This document shows positions 13,541 through 25,700 of a stretch of 64,000 nucleotides of DNA, in pieces (within the stretch, counting starts at the first letter, position 1; every line of letters starts with the position of its first letter). The stretch lies in the NCBI GenBank assembly GCA_013399895.1, contig VXBA01003436.1:537682-601681 (forward strand), read 5' to 3'. The stretch comes from Serilophus lunatus (Eukaryota > Chordata > Aves > Passeriformes > Eurylaimidae). The notes beneath the pieces are model-generated. The model was not told the DNA's origin. It worked only from the letters and a program-made list of their open reading frames with translations, and ran no database searches. Both the position numbers and the translations under genes were made by a program.

Positions 13541-13618
13541 AGAAAAGGGAGGGGGAAAGAGAGAGAGGAGAGGGGAGGGGGTAAGAGAGAGAGGAAAGGG
13601 GAGGGGAGAGAGCAGGCA
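13541..13618. repeat. GA-rich polypurine low-complexity tract
   Basis: The plus strand is almost pure purine over about 78 bp, built from an imperfect unit combining a GAGAGAGAG core with G3-G5 runs repeated about twice. Two clusters of adjacent G runs could support long-loop G-quadruplex or H-DNA folding, but the loops between clusters are longer than the usual quadruplex consensus. Confidence 0.8.
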
Positions 13619-13899
13619 AAAAATGAAGCTTTCAATGCATTGTGAAAATGAGAAGTTTTTTTGTGATTATATTAATTTCAGCTGCTGTCACATCACTTGC
13701 ATTTTTCTTAACCTTTTGCTAAAAAGGATGCTATTGAGCAAGCACTGATAGCTCTGTGAATTTAAGTGACAATTATTTCAAGTCAGATTATCCTGTAATC
13801 AGGTTAAGCAGTTGTGTTAATGTGAGACCTTCTACTTTCAGAAATAGTGTTGCATACCATACCATCTTAAACCAATTAAAATGGGCTTTTTACTTGCAG

Positions 13900-13976
13900 A
13901 TTTTTTCCTATGGAAAGGTAAAGGTATACAGTTACAGCGTCATTATCTCTAGCAAACAAAAAAACTGTTTCCAGCA
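13900..13976 (+). other. Weak candidate exon upstream of FBXW7 alpha
   Basis: A pyrimidine-rich acceptor (CTTTTTACTTGCAG) precedes 13900 and a strong donor (GTAAGTAC) follows 13976, giving a 77-bp segment. The frame starting at 13900 is open for 25 codons and leaves two bases. These would combine with the first base of the 15099 segment to continue the same open frame. The encoded peptide shows no recognisable domain, and frame agreement has a one-in-three chance of being accidental. It contains an out-of-frame ATG but no in-frame one. Confidence 0.15.
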
Positions 13977-15098
13977 GTAAGTACCTTCTGTGTATTAAAT
14001 TGGGGTGAGGGATATTCAATGTTGGAATTTGAGCAGAGTATACTTCTTTTTAAAGGTTAGGAGGCTTGTTTGTGTCTGACTGCTCATTTGAATTAGTTTT
14101 GCCTTTTTTATTTTCCTCAAAGGGAAAGGCTCCTCGAAGACTTTATTAAAGCTGCCTGCATGATCTGCCTCTAACTTGCTCTGAGATTTGGTTGGGATAC
14201 CTTTGGACATTCTATTACAAAGCCTTTCATGCTTGTCCCTTCCTGGGTTTAAATATGTGTTGGCTTTTCCTGATGTTGTTCTCACTCACGTAGTTTTACA
14301 GCAGCTGTTTTTATTTCAGGATTTGATAGACATGGGTAGTATTTTTCTCATGCATTCTGAATTTTCAAGAAGACTTTGGATTTTTTCCACCTTTCCCAGA
14401 CGCTGCAAGTAGTCAGTCTGATATTGTAGCAGTCAGACAAGCCTTGTCATTCCCCTCTGTAATTGGAAAGTCCTTTTCAAGCAGAGGCATCAGAGGAGGG
14501 TGGCAGCTCCCAAGGTGTGCAGTCACCTGCTGTGTGTGGTGGCCGTGGGTGAGCGCGTGGGGCTGCACGGGGTGGGGTGCTCAGCTGTTGGCTGCTGGCA
14601 CAGCCTCCTGGACGGGGCCCAGGCTGGATAGGCTGCACTGCTGGGGAGGGCAAAACAGACTGGAAGTAACAAGAGCCAGGGAAGGAGTAGTCAGCAAGCA
14701 GTTGGGAGGGATTGCCATCCCTGAATTTACTCCGCTGTTAGACAGCTGTCTGTCTTCTCGAAGCGGCTTACTTTGCAAAGACGAGTAGAGGGAAAAACAT
14801 ACCCATTTTTTAAATGTGAGATATCACTTGCTGAAGAGACTGGCTGACTTTTTTTTTTTTCCTGAGAAACGGTTTTTTTCCTTCCCTTTCGTTTAACAGT
14901 CTTAATTTCAGCCAGGGAGCTGCAGAATGAGGCAGCTGGCCAATTTTGAGTGTTTATGGGACAGTACTGGTCCTAATTTCTTTAAGAATAAACTCGTCTG
15001 ATGAGCAAGTCAATGTGTGGCTGTGGCTGCAGCATTATTTCTTCTTTAATGAAGAGGCTGAGCTGTTCGACCTGCTGCTCCAATCTTCTGTCTTGCAG
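13977..15098. other. Non-coding DNA with a GC-richer patch at about 14480-14720
   Basis: Between the two exon-like segments lies DNA without a recognised gene. The patch at about 14480-14720 is clearly richer in G and C than its surroundings. It contains a G-run series around 14549-14577 with loops of about 9, 6 and 1 bases, which just misses a strict quadruplex pattern. It has only a few CpG, so it is not a convincing CpG island. Confidence 0.5.
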
Positions 15099-15156
15099 TC
15101 ATACATCAGAGCAGTTGCAGAGACTATCCATTGAATGTCTCAATCAGCCAAAGAAG
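15099..15156 (+). other. FBXW7: Candidate upstream exon of FBXW7 alpha (5' leader or N-terminal extension)
   Basis: A 58-bp segment has a good acceptor (pyrimidine-rich, ending CTTCTGTCTTGCAG at 15098) and a reasonable donor (AAG|GTAATT at 15157). After its first base, the frame from 15100 is open for exactly 19 codons (HTSEQLQRLSIECLNQPKK) and ends on a codon boundary. The exon at 47624 opens with 23 further sense codons in frame with the FBXW7 alpha ATG. Joining the two therefore gives a continuous open frame into FBXW7. There is no in-frame ATG in this segment, so it could simply be untranslated leader that happens to be open. An out-of-frame ATG lies at 15135. The splice signals and phase are seen; the link to FBXW7 is inferred. 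Confidence 0.45.
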
Positions 15157-18100
15157 GTAATTATATCTTTAATTTTAACTATACCATTAAAAGGATGCTG
15201 TACAATTTGGATTTACATGATAAAAAGACACATTTCAGGTCTTCTTAGCAGTTTTCTTGACCTTGCAGTAGCTATCCAATATCATTTTGCCATTATCAGG
15301 TTGTGTAGCAATAGAAATGTGCTGCAGTAATTGATTTTGTAATAGGATCAGGTGATTTACTGGATGCACTGACAACCACTTGCTTGCTTGTTCTGAAACG
15401 TGGAGCACTCTAATGGATATTTTGATTGCAGCCTCCAGTTGCTCTGAAACTGCTAGATGCTCAAAGATGTAACAGCTCATTTGTCAGCCTATCCCCTTTC
15501 CTGATATCCACTTAGAATACATTAACACATGTGCTTTATGTGTTTCCTAAGAATCTGGTCCATGCTAAACGTAGTCCAAGTTTGTGCCTAGAGGAGAGTT
15601 TAGAACAGTTCCTTCTGGATTGCTGTTAAATGGTGATTTTTTTTCTTTCTGTTAATATATTATGCTTTGGAAGTAGAAATCTGTCTCTAATTAGAAAGTG
15701 AACCAAACTAAACAAAATGCATTCCATATCAGAATATGGATTTTACTGTAGAAAAAGTTGTTAGGAGCTGTGATCCAGTGGTTGAAATTGGGGAACTTGA
15801 TTGAGTCCTCTTTTTGGACCAAACTGTCTTAGGCCGATGAAACATGTTGTTAAACTTCAGGAGCTCTTGAGATGTGTAGTGCACTATTCATTTCCAGGTT
15901 AATTGGATATAATTTATATCTAGCTCTTTTCACTTTCAAAAAAGTCTTAAATCTTTATCCATTATTGTGGAAGAATAAACATGCCCTTTTGAGTTCACTG
16001 TTACATGCCATATCACATAATAATAAAAAATGTAAACACAAAAAACCCCATTCAGTTATTAAAAATTACTTTTCATTGTTGTGCTTATTTTGGAGTGAAA
16101 ACTAATTGGGAAAATATTGCTTCAGGAAGTAGAAAAGTCTCACAGAGAACTCAAAGTAAGAAAAAGTCATAACAGCTTTAGCAGGCTGAAGTTTAGAGGA
16201 TGACACTCACTTTGGTTTGAGGACATCAGTATGCTATGTACAACAGGAGAGTGAATAACTAATAGCTGAGATCAAACGTAATAATTTCTCAAGTGTTCAT
16301 GTGTACAGTGATTTTAGTGGCCTGAAGTAATCAAGGTGGCTGGATTTGAAATTGTTGAAGCTGATTATAATTAAACAAAACTAGAAAACTCTTTCAGCCA
16401 ATTCTCATTTGATGAAAATCAGTGAGCAAGAAACATTTTATTTAAACCAACAGATTTTAATTTTGTTTTCCATTTATACCTCAGCGAAGGTAACTGAAAG
16501 AAAATCAATTCTCCCTCAAATTGCTCCTTTTTCCTAGTCAGGAGAAGGTACTACTGTTTCCATGCTTGTTCCTGTAGTGGATGTCTTGACATTCAGATTC
16601 TTCTCAGCTGTTTGGTTTGGGTTTGGTTTTATGTTGCTTTTTTTCTTTTTTCCCTTTTTTTTTTATTTTGTTTCGAGCTTTTTTTACATTGTGAAATGAG
16701 CGTGAATCCTTTTGCAGAGATAGGTTTCTATCTCACCAACTTATACATGTGAAAAGAAAACCAAATTCCCAATTCTCCAGTATACAATATGTTTTTTCAG
16801 TCTGAAAGAACTGGTCTTTGTGCTGGAGTAGCTGAATGAGCCCAACCTTGTTTTTTGAACCTGAAGAGCAGTAGTGTTTGAAAGTGTTGATTGTGGTAGA
16901 GGGTAGCACTTCACTGAGCTCTGGTTGCAGAATTGACTTAATGATTATTGAGTTCAGTGATTTGACTTTTAAAAAGGTGTGTGTGGAGGCAACAATCTCA
17001 GAGAGTTTCAGCTTTAAAATTACTTTAAATTGCCTAACAGACAATGGGAAACACAACTATTAACTTGAGAGAGAATAATTAAAATCACTTCTATTTAAAA
17101 AGTTAACTTGATGAAAAAAAAGCTTAAATGGTTTGCTTTTACTTTGTTTTTATTTTCATACAGCTTTGTCAAGGTTGGTTTATACTACATGGAAATTTTG
17201 AGACCATGCATAAAAGTATTTGCAAGAAGGCTGATGTGATCTGCTATGTTTTGAATAATAAACACGATGATAAAGAGCTAGTGAACTAAATTCTGACGTT
17301 CAATAGGAAAATCTTTACTAATCAATGACAAAAATAGTTGGAAAGAATTGCGTTTTTCAGAGAAAGCGGAAAATAAGCTGTTTTTGTAAAACAGAGTTTT
17401 GTGTGCAAAACATACAACTGCGTGAAACTAGCTGGGGCAGGGAAGAGAGAAGGACTTTTCTGTTGAGAGTGATGTATTTCTGACTTGGCAGCAAGTACTG
17501 TAACTGCTGCGGGAGTGCTGTTGTGCTCGTGGAGCAGAAGGAGTAATAGAACTAAGCAAATAGTAGTATCAGAATTGTAGAAATTGGATTTAGCAGCCTG
17601 AATGTTCAACTGGAGACCCATTAAAGTGCCTCCAGCACGTGTTGGCGACCCTTAGGTAACATAGTCCAAGGTGCTCCCGCCCTTGGCCACCCACGGCAGC
17701 CCCTGTGTTGCCTCCTGGCTCCTGCCCCTCAGTTGTGTCTGGGGCAGATTGGACCTTACATACAGCAGCATCTTATTTTAGGCCCTGGCACCTCCTGGTG
17801 CTCTAAATAACAGAAGGTAGCGCTTTGCCAGGTTTAAAACGAGCATTTCTGTCTTATTATTCAGCCAGAAGGTATTTGTAGTGGTTGCCGCTACAACAGA
17901 CTTGAATAGGTTTTGTTTTCCCAAGGAATTGTCAGGAGAATGAAACTCTTGAGTGTGTGAAACATCAAGATAAACATTACAGTAAAATCATACAGTAAAA
18001 TCACAAAGAAACTGACTTTTTCTTAAATGATACATTTACTGTTGAGAATTAAATTAGTTGTCAACACTTGCCAAAATTGGTTTAATTGTGCACGATATTT

Positions 18101-21100
18101 AGGGAGATGATTTTATAGACTTAAAATGTTGTACGTTTGAATTGCCTCCAAAAGTGTCACCAAAAGGAATCTTCCAACAAATTAAATGCCTTTATTAGAA
18201 AAAAGAAGAGATGTGAGAGAATGATATTGATTTTATAAAAATTGATGCTGCTGGTATAATTCTTACCTGTTTTAACAGAACTCCTAGAGGTGTTTCCCAG
18301 AGAAATACTGAAAAAAATTATGTTTCCTAGAAGGACTTTAATTTTTAACCAGTCTAATTTAATTTGATTTTGTTGAAATGTGATAGTACTAGGTTTTTGT
18401 GTGCATCTGCTGTTTTGCATAACCATACCAGCTTCTGTGGGACCCAGAACTCCTACCAGATTGCTAATAAGCATTCACAATAGGAGAAGCCCCATGCTTC
18501 TGTTTACCGATTTCTTTGCAAAAATTTAGTGAAAAAAGAACTCACTCTCTAACACTTTTGAAATATTTCAGTCTTTTTGCAGTCTTTTGTTTGAGAAGTT
18601 CTAATATTTTCTCTGTATTCTGAGAGTGGAGCATAGACTTTCATTCTCTTCTGTCTTAACATTACCGCACTTAATATAGAATTGGACATGGCAAACATAT
18701 GTTGTAATGGCATCGTCAGTAGAAAACATATTTATAATGGCATCACCAATCTCCACTGAAAGTAAAAGTAGCTTGGTGTCCCCAGCTGGTGTCAGCAAAA
18801 GAGATCTGGGCTTTCACTCAGGCAGTGTGTGCTCTGGGGAGCAGATGGCTTCAGGGAGGAGAGTGGTTGAGCAGGGGAGCAGTTCTGGGGGTCAGGCTGT
18901 TCCCTGGGATGCTCACTGTCTGTGCCAAGTTGTGGCTCTTTGAACAGGAGAGAGAAGGGTCGAGGACAGAAAATGAATGTGGACTGTGGGAGCAACATAA
19001 CTAGGTTGAGTAAATTATTTCTAGTGATCGTAACTCATAAAACAGGGTTGGGGTGTTGGCAATGAGCAGTCTGTAATGTAGAGCTGTGGAATGAAACTCT
19101 TGTAGTTTGCAGTGAGTGTGTTGCTATTTGTGTGTAGCTAAAGACAAAAGATAATGATCTTCTAAACTAGTTTCCTCACTCTCCCGGACCTTCCAGATCG
19201 GTTGAGGGCTTCTGTATCTGATCATTTAACAAGGAATTGACCAGATTGATTAATATCTTCCCCCTCCCACGCCAGGTGATCTCAGTAGGAACAAATACTG
19301 AATCACTGGTTATTGCAGATCATTTTAAGGTCTCATCTAAACCTCACTTGAATGAAATCCAGAGTAAAATAATGGGACCATGAAAATGGATGCATGGCAT
19401 ATCTTCTACCTCAAAATTTGTCAGACATACTTATTTTATAAGACTGTAAATGACTGTATTCTTACATGTATAACCATCATATTTCAAATTGGAAAAGTAC
19501 TAGTAGTGGAGAATAAATATGAAAAAAAAGAGTACTGCATGAAGTTGAAGGAAGACCTGAGGAAGCTAAAGATGGGATGCTGGGGGGAGAAAAACAGTAA
19601 GTTCTAAAGAACTAGAAACGGGCAGGTGTTTTATTGTGAGGTGGGAAACCTTTCTTCTCTCTGTATGTATGAATCTTGTACAGCTGCTAATCACAGATTT
19701 GGTTTTGCTTTTGCAGATAACATGCAGTGTGTGTGCATTTATATACACACACAAGTGTTGTAGTTGGGATTTGTGTTTTCTTTTTTGTTTCCTGCTGCCC
19801 TCCATGTTGGTATCATTCGAAATTTATTATGGGATCTAAATGTCAATCTTCATTCTCAAAGAAATGTAATTCATGATAATAATTCAGCATTTAGATAGCA
19901 GTTCTAATGTGTCTAAAGGGAACCTGGTAACTCCCACGGGGTTAAATTTAGCTCTGCTAAGAATGTTTAAAAAAATCCCCAAAAATAAAAATCCAAGCCT
20001 TCTTTTGGTAGAATAAGAATAAAATATGAATCTAGATGCATCAAATAAAGAAAAAACAGTTATGTCTTTTTACATCAAGATCTTTAGTAAATTTAAAGTT
20101 AATCCTTCTTGTAAATAGATTTTAATTTTAAAATGTTATATTCTACAGATGCTGAAGTTTGAAAGTTCCTAAATTCTGTTTCTTGTGGAGATACCTACTT
20201 CACATATTTTGTGTATGGCACGACAAAACCAAGGAATATGTCATGAAGTGTTTCAGCTTCTAGTCCAACCATTTGCATAGCATAGCACAGGATTGCACCC
20301 ATGCTGTAACTCCCAAGACTGAGATTCAATTCTTAACAGCATTCAGAGCTAAATCTACTGCTCATTCTCTTGATGGAGATTGTTCTGTCCACAAAGCTCT
20401 AATCTGGTGTTTGTTGCATTGTCATCTAACTCTTTAAAGATTCTGTAGTGTTATTTTGATTTTCCTTGGTCTTTGTCAAGCTAAAGTAGGGTGTTTTTGT
20501 TTTGGTGGTTTTTTTTTTGTTTTTTTTTTTTTTGTTTTTTTTTTTTTTTAAAAAGAGCAGTACATAATTTATTTCCTGCTGTTAGCAAAAGAGGAAAAAT
20601 GATGACAGTACAGCAAACACTAACATTTTGTGGTAAAATGCTATTACTGACATCAATATTGTCATTATCAGAAGAACAGCGATGTAAGAGGCAGCAAAAC
20701 CATTGCAATGTCTTCTTGCTCAAAGCAGAATTTAGAAAAAAAGAGATCAATTTCAGAAATAGATGACATTTCACAAAATTTGTAATTGGGATGGTTTACC
20801 AGGATGATGGAGTTTTTCTTCATCTCAATAGGCAGACATTGCAAGTCTTGATTTGAGTGCAATTACTTTCTTAGAAATGTTATTACAAGTGCTACAGCAC
20901 ACACAATCCTGTTAATAGTATTAAAGACTAGAAGATTCTGGGGTTTGAATTAAATATTGTCAATTTTAATCAAACCAACTTTCCATATAAAATGTTAATA
21001 ACTCACGCCCCAGTTACTTCTTCCTCCAAAGTTGCATTTTGCTCATTAAATTACATAAGACAGCAATGAGCCATGGAGAGGGAAATGTCGTCATAGCAAG

Positions 21101-22499
21101 AGAGATCTTCAGATTCTTGATCAGCAATATCACTGAGCAAAATTGAGTACATGTGCTTGGCCTGGCTGGTTTGAAATACCCTCCAAGAAATAACTACTGG
21201 TAGCTTAATGTTATTGCAGTTCCTGTGAGTGTTTGTTCTGTTAAGTTCTAGACTTTTTGAGACTTTATGCCCTGACTTAGAACTTGCTGACATTCAGCCT
21301 TAGGAGATGGTGTTGAGGGACACATCAAGAATCAAGTTCATGCTGTATGAACTGTTCTGGTCATTCTTGCAACACTTTCAGTTGCCTTCAAATATTTATA
21401 ATCCTTATGAGCTGAATACTATAGTCTGCTCATTGTTTTAGTAATCATGAAGACTTTTTCTTGTACCTTTTGTTAAAGCGTACAGCCGAAACGTTTCAAA
21501 CAATTATTTCCTCAGTAGTGTATTTATTCCAACTTTAGTAACATTTTATCTGTTACCTGAAGTATCTTTGCAGTTATGCTGGAGTACAAGACAGAGAAAC
21601 AAATGTCTCATCTATTACTATGTTATGCTCTGTGTATTTAATGTTAGAATCAGATTGTCAATTTAACAACTTGTTCTTCAGAGACTTCAAAAGAGAAATA
21701 TTTTTTATTAATACATATAATTTTCTTAATTATGTAGGAAACCTCTCTTTTCCTTTATCTTCCCTATTGTGGCGTCACTGATGATATTGTATTGATCCAC
21801 TAAAAAGGTTTGTGGTGAAGCCTTTGACTTGATGTAGGCTGTCTTTAATTGTAGCTTTGCCAATATGCTGCACAGATCTCTGTACTTAGAGTTGTGTCAG
21901 CACTTACATATGAAATCTCTCATTTTTATCAGCGTCTTAGTGCTGACAAGAAAAAATTGCTTTGAGGAAAATCATCGCAAGATCTTAGCCTTCAGGGTGA
22001 GTCAGTAAGAGCTCACTATATTAAAACCTATTCAGATGAATCTGAGTTAATGAAAGGTTATAACCTTCTCTTTTTACACACAGACCATTTATGCTGTTTT
22101 ACATTTTTTGTTTGAGGCTTTTTTTCCTTCTTTGAGATACTGTCATTCAGCATCTAAAAAGCAGCAGAATTTAATGCTCTAGTGTTTTGGGCATCTCTAA
22201 GGGATCTACAGTAGTTCTTGAACCTGCCTGTCTCTGTCTTGATTCCCCCCCTGACTCATCCTCTCCCTTCTCCCAAGCCTGTATCCGTGGGGAGACTTAA
22301 CAAGAATGAAGGAGGACTGTCTCAGTAGTGTTTTGTTGGTATATTTATCAAATATTTGATCCCACATGAGAAAATAACCTGTGCAGAGTGGTATTTTCTC
22401 TTTATTTTAGAAACGCAAAGCTGCTACTGTGTAAAAATGTTTCTAATATTGCAGACTGAGGCTATTGTCTGCTGGCTCACAGTCCAGAGCTCAGAGCTA
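15157..22499. other. Candidate FBXW7 intron, no recognised genes
   Basis: AT-rich DNA with only short chance open frames. A small tandem copy (ACAGTAAAATCA, twice, at 17979-18004) and modestly GC-richer patches at about 17630-17830 and 18780-18990 are the only visible structure besides the T-rich tract at 20492. Confidence 0.5.
20492..20549. repeat. T-rich low-complexity tract
   Basis: About 58 bp of T runs interrupted by single G or GG, followed by AAAAAG. It is a simple low-complexity sequence with no adjacent element that I recognise. Confidence 0.85.
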
Positions 22500-22740
22500 T
22501 TCTCTAATGATGGGAGCCTAAATGAAAAGGACTTGCTTTTTCCCTAATGGTGGAGTAGGGATGGGTGATGGTGCCTACCTTTTGCATAGCGGGGTAATGG
22601 TTAGAGTGCTCCAGGCCAGGTTCAGTTCCTGCCTCTTCTTGCAAGGGTGTAAATGATCATCTCTCCCTTTGCTAGAAGAGTGCTGAGAAATCGTTTGGGT
22701 GGTGACATCTTCCAGTTCTGTTGTGGTGTGTAGGCCAGTG
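22500..22740 (+). mobile_element. Possible ancient tRNA-derived SINE fragment (MIR/CORE-like)
   Basis: GCATAGCGGGGTAATGG followed by TTAGAGTGCTCC resembles the A-box region of tRNA-derived SINEs. About 20 bp later GGTTCAGTTCCTGCC resembles a B box (family form GGTTCRANTCC). The order and wording fit MIR/CORE-SINE heads, with deletions between the boxes. The downstream core is not clearly recognisable and the edges are guesses. It could also be a chance match. Confidence 0.35.
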
Positions 22741-25700
22741 TGTGATCAAGGAAAGGAAAAGAAAGGCAGAAGGAATATGATTTTCCATATCTGGTGTTCT
22801 TTGTACTGAGTTTGGGGAAGAGATGCCTGACAACTAGAGTCTGCTCCCTGCACTATTTCTATGTCTCCCTCAAAAATTTGACAACTATACAGAAAGAGCA
22901 GGACTAAAATACAGCTTTCCCTATGAGCTGATATCCTTCTTTTATTCTGTCCTGTCATCTTAGGGTGCTGTACTGAGGAGAAAGAAATACTGGTTTAAAT
23001 CTCCCTCATCAGATTTCATGCTGATAATATGTATTTCTGTATTACTTCATTTTTCATCTAACTGAGCCTGACATACGAACCTTGTGATGTTTTGATTTTT
23101 TTGTTTTGTTTGTGGCATGGGGAAGCAGGTGCTTGCTTGATCATTAGCTCCTCCTGTCATGGGAAAGTGCTAGAAGAAAAAGAAACATATAACCAGCACA
23201 GGCAACTGTTGATGGGTACAACAAATGAAAAGAAGAAGGATGAGATGTAGTGCTCAAAAAACTAAATTTGAAGAGTCAGGAGTTGTCAGATTTCAAAGCA
23301 CAGCTATGCTACATCACTACAGATACAAGTCTGGATTTCAAAGGAACTTGATGTCGTGGTTAAGTCCAGTGTAGCTGACCTTGCTGAAGTGTGGGTAGGC
23401 CTCTAGCAGAATCATTCTTTCACCTGTTTGTTGCTAAGGTAAAAGAGTTAACTACGAAATGTACATACATACTATAGCATTTAACAACCTAGAAAAAATG
23501 TATAATAAAATATATTCTGGAAATTTCCAGTGAATAATGAGTGGGAATATGCCTCAGTACACCTTGATTGCATTCTGTGGGCATGTTGATCGATCCTGAG
23601 GGCAAAATTGGTGTGTGAGACTGTTACAGTGCACGTGAAGGAAGAAGTTGAGCTGACAAGGCGGTAACATTTTTGATGCTTTATTTACCTTTCGCTTTTT
23701 CAAAGCCCTTTTTCAGGGAAATAAATGTAATGAACACCTCACTATAAATGGGGAAGCAGACTTTAAATGAAGAGGCTGAAGGTCTCAAGTGACTGTAAGG
23801 TGCAAAACATTTGTAAGGATATCCCAAGTGCCTTAAAAAGGTGATTCCCATTTCATGTAACTGGAGAAATAAGAACAGGGAAGATAGCAATTTGCCTAAA
23901 TTGTCTCATCTGGAGTTGGGATGAAAATCAGAACTGTTTCCTGTCTTTTCAACACATTTAACAAAATGGTCTCTGTAGCCTCTTAGACTTTATTGCTTCA
24001 GTTTCTTTTGTACCACATCTTCACAAGTTTGTGTGTAACGTCTTTGCCAACTGTTGGGAACTGTGTGCCAACTAATGCAGCTGTCACTTGATTATTTTTT
24101 TCCCCCAAGCTTTTTGGCTTCATCTGCTTGCCTGGTCATTTCCATTGTTTGCTTTCCACTTCCCACTGTGCTGCCTTCCAGATGCATAGTTGTCAGTAAT
24201 AGTCAGTTTGTACTTTCTCCCTGTCCCCAGTCTCCCGAGAGGATGCAAATTACACCTTTCCTTCCTCTAAATGCTTATGCCCATACTCAATTCAGGATGG
24301 AGAGTAGAAGAGACTTGCCAAACACGTCATAACTAATGTATACCAACACCTTTTCCATCTGCTTTCCACCCACAGCTACAGCTATTTCTCACAATATCTA
24401 TAGTGACAACAAAATATTTTTCTTGAGCAGGTTTTGGTTAAGTGTCATAAATTGAGGAAGAAAGGAAAGAGATAGACAACATGGACTGAAGGATAAGTAC
24501 AGGAGCTAGGAAAGGAATTCTGTAACTTATTTCTCTTGAAGGTACAACAGCCCCTAATCTTGAGTAGTAATTTACTGATGGAAGATTGGTCATTAATTCT
24601 TTTTTCTACTGAGAAATATAACTTAGGTAACAAGAGGAATTCAAGGTCTTGAAGATGTGCAAATTGTGTTGCTAAGTGAGTGTAGAACATCAGAATTAGT
24701 GTGATGAGCCACCTGAATTTGAAACAAAACATGAACTGGCAAACCACTTAACCTAATTCAGGTGAGTAATACAGATAGATTCTACCTGCTGCTTAGGCTC
24801 AATTTTATTTATATATTTATTTTAAATACCTGTGTGTGTGTCTATATTTACTTGCAGTTTATTTGGTGTAAATTTTTGTTTGGGTGCTCAAGAAAGCAAA
24901 AACAACTGGCAGTTACAAAGTGATTAAATTTTGCAAGTATTATTGATCTGAAACTTTCTTTGTTTCATTTTTGTAACAAAGATTTTTTTATGTTGATTAT
25001 GTGTATGTACATACTGCATTTTAAACTTATTTAAAAGTTTCTTATGAACAGACGGTTACATTGATGCCTATGCACAGGTTAATTTCTAAGTACTTTATAT
25101 ATGTTGCTTAACATTTGGCACTTTTTCATTCAGAAGAATGAGTAGTTAACATGTATTTGATGTACTTTCTAGAATTTCTAAACACACAGAATTCTGAGAG
25201 GAAATAATAAATCTCAGCATAAGGGTAATTGTTATCCTGAGGAGATAATACCATGGCCCAGGTTGTTTCTTTTTAGGAATGTGGAGAAACCTTTTGCAGA
25301 TTGAGAAGTTTCTGGACGTTTGGTGACCGTAGCTTCCACTGTGGACAAACTTACAGAAAAGGCCTCTTTCTTTATGAAGAATATAAGGAATTTTTATGTT
25401 TCAGTGTCAAAGTCTTCCTCAGACCTGTTTTATGCAACACAGAACATGAATCTTTTCACTATTCTGTTTTTTTAACCCTCTAGCAATACTCCATAGTACT
25501 CCACTTTCAAGTTCTGTGTGGACCTTTACTTTTGTAAATAAAGTAAAATAGTAGGTAAATAAAGTAAAATAGTAGCCTTCTATCTGTGGAAAAGTGTGGG
25601 CAAAGAAGTATAGTGAATTTTGTTGGAAACTACGTTTAATGATTCTGAGCTGTTACACTGACTCAGTGAACCAGCAGAGGTAGCAAAAATTACTTGGGTT

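Noticed and set aside
14480..14720. Possible CpG island or promoter for FBXW7 alpha
   Set aside because: It is GC-richer than its surroundings, but CpG are few and it is only about 240 bp long.
20240..20330. CTTCTAGTCCAACC string resembling the CR1 3' UTR
   Set aside because: Only about a dozen bases match and the flanking sequence does not follow CR1.
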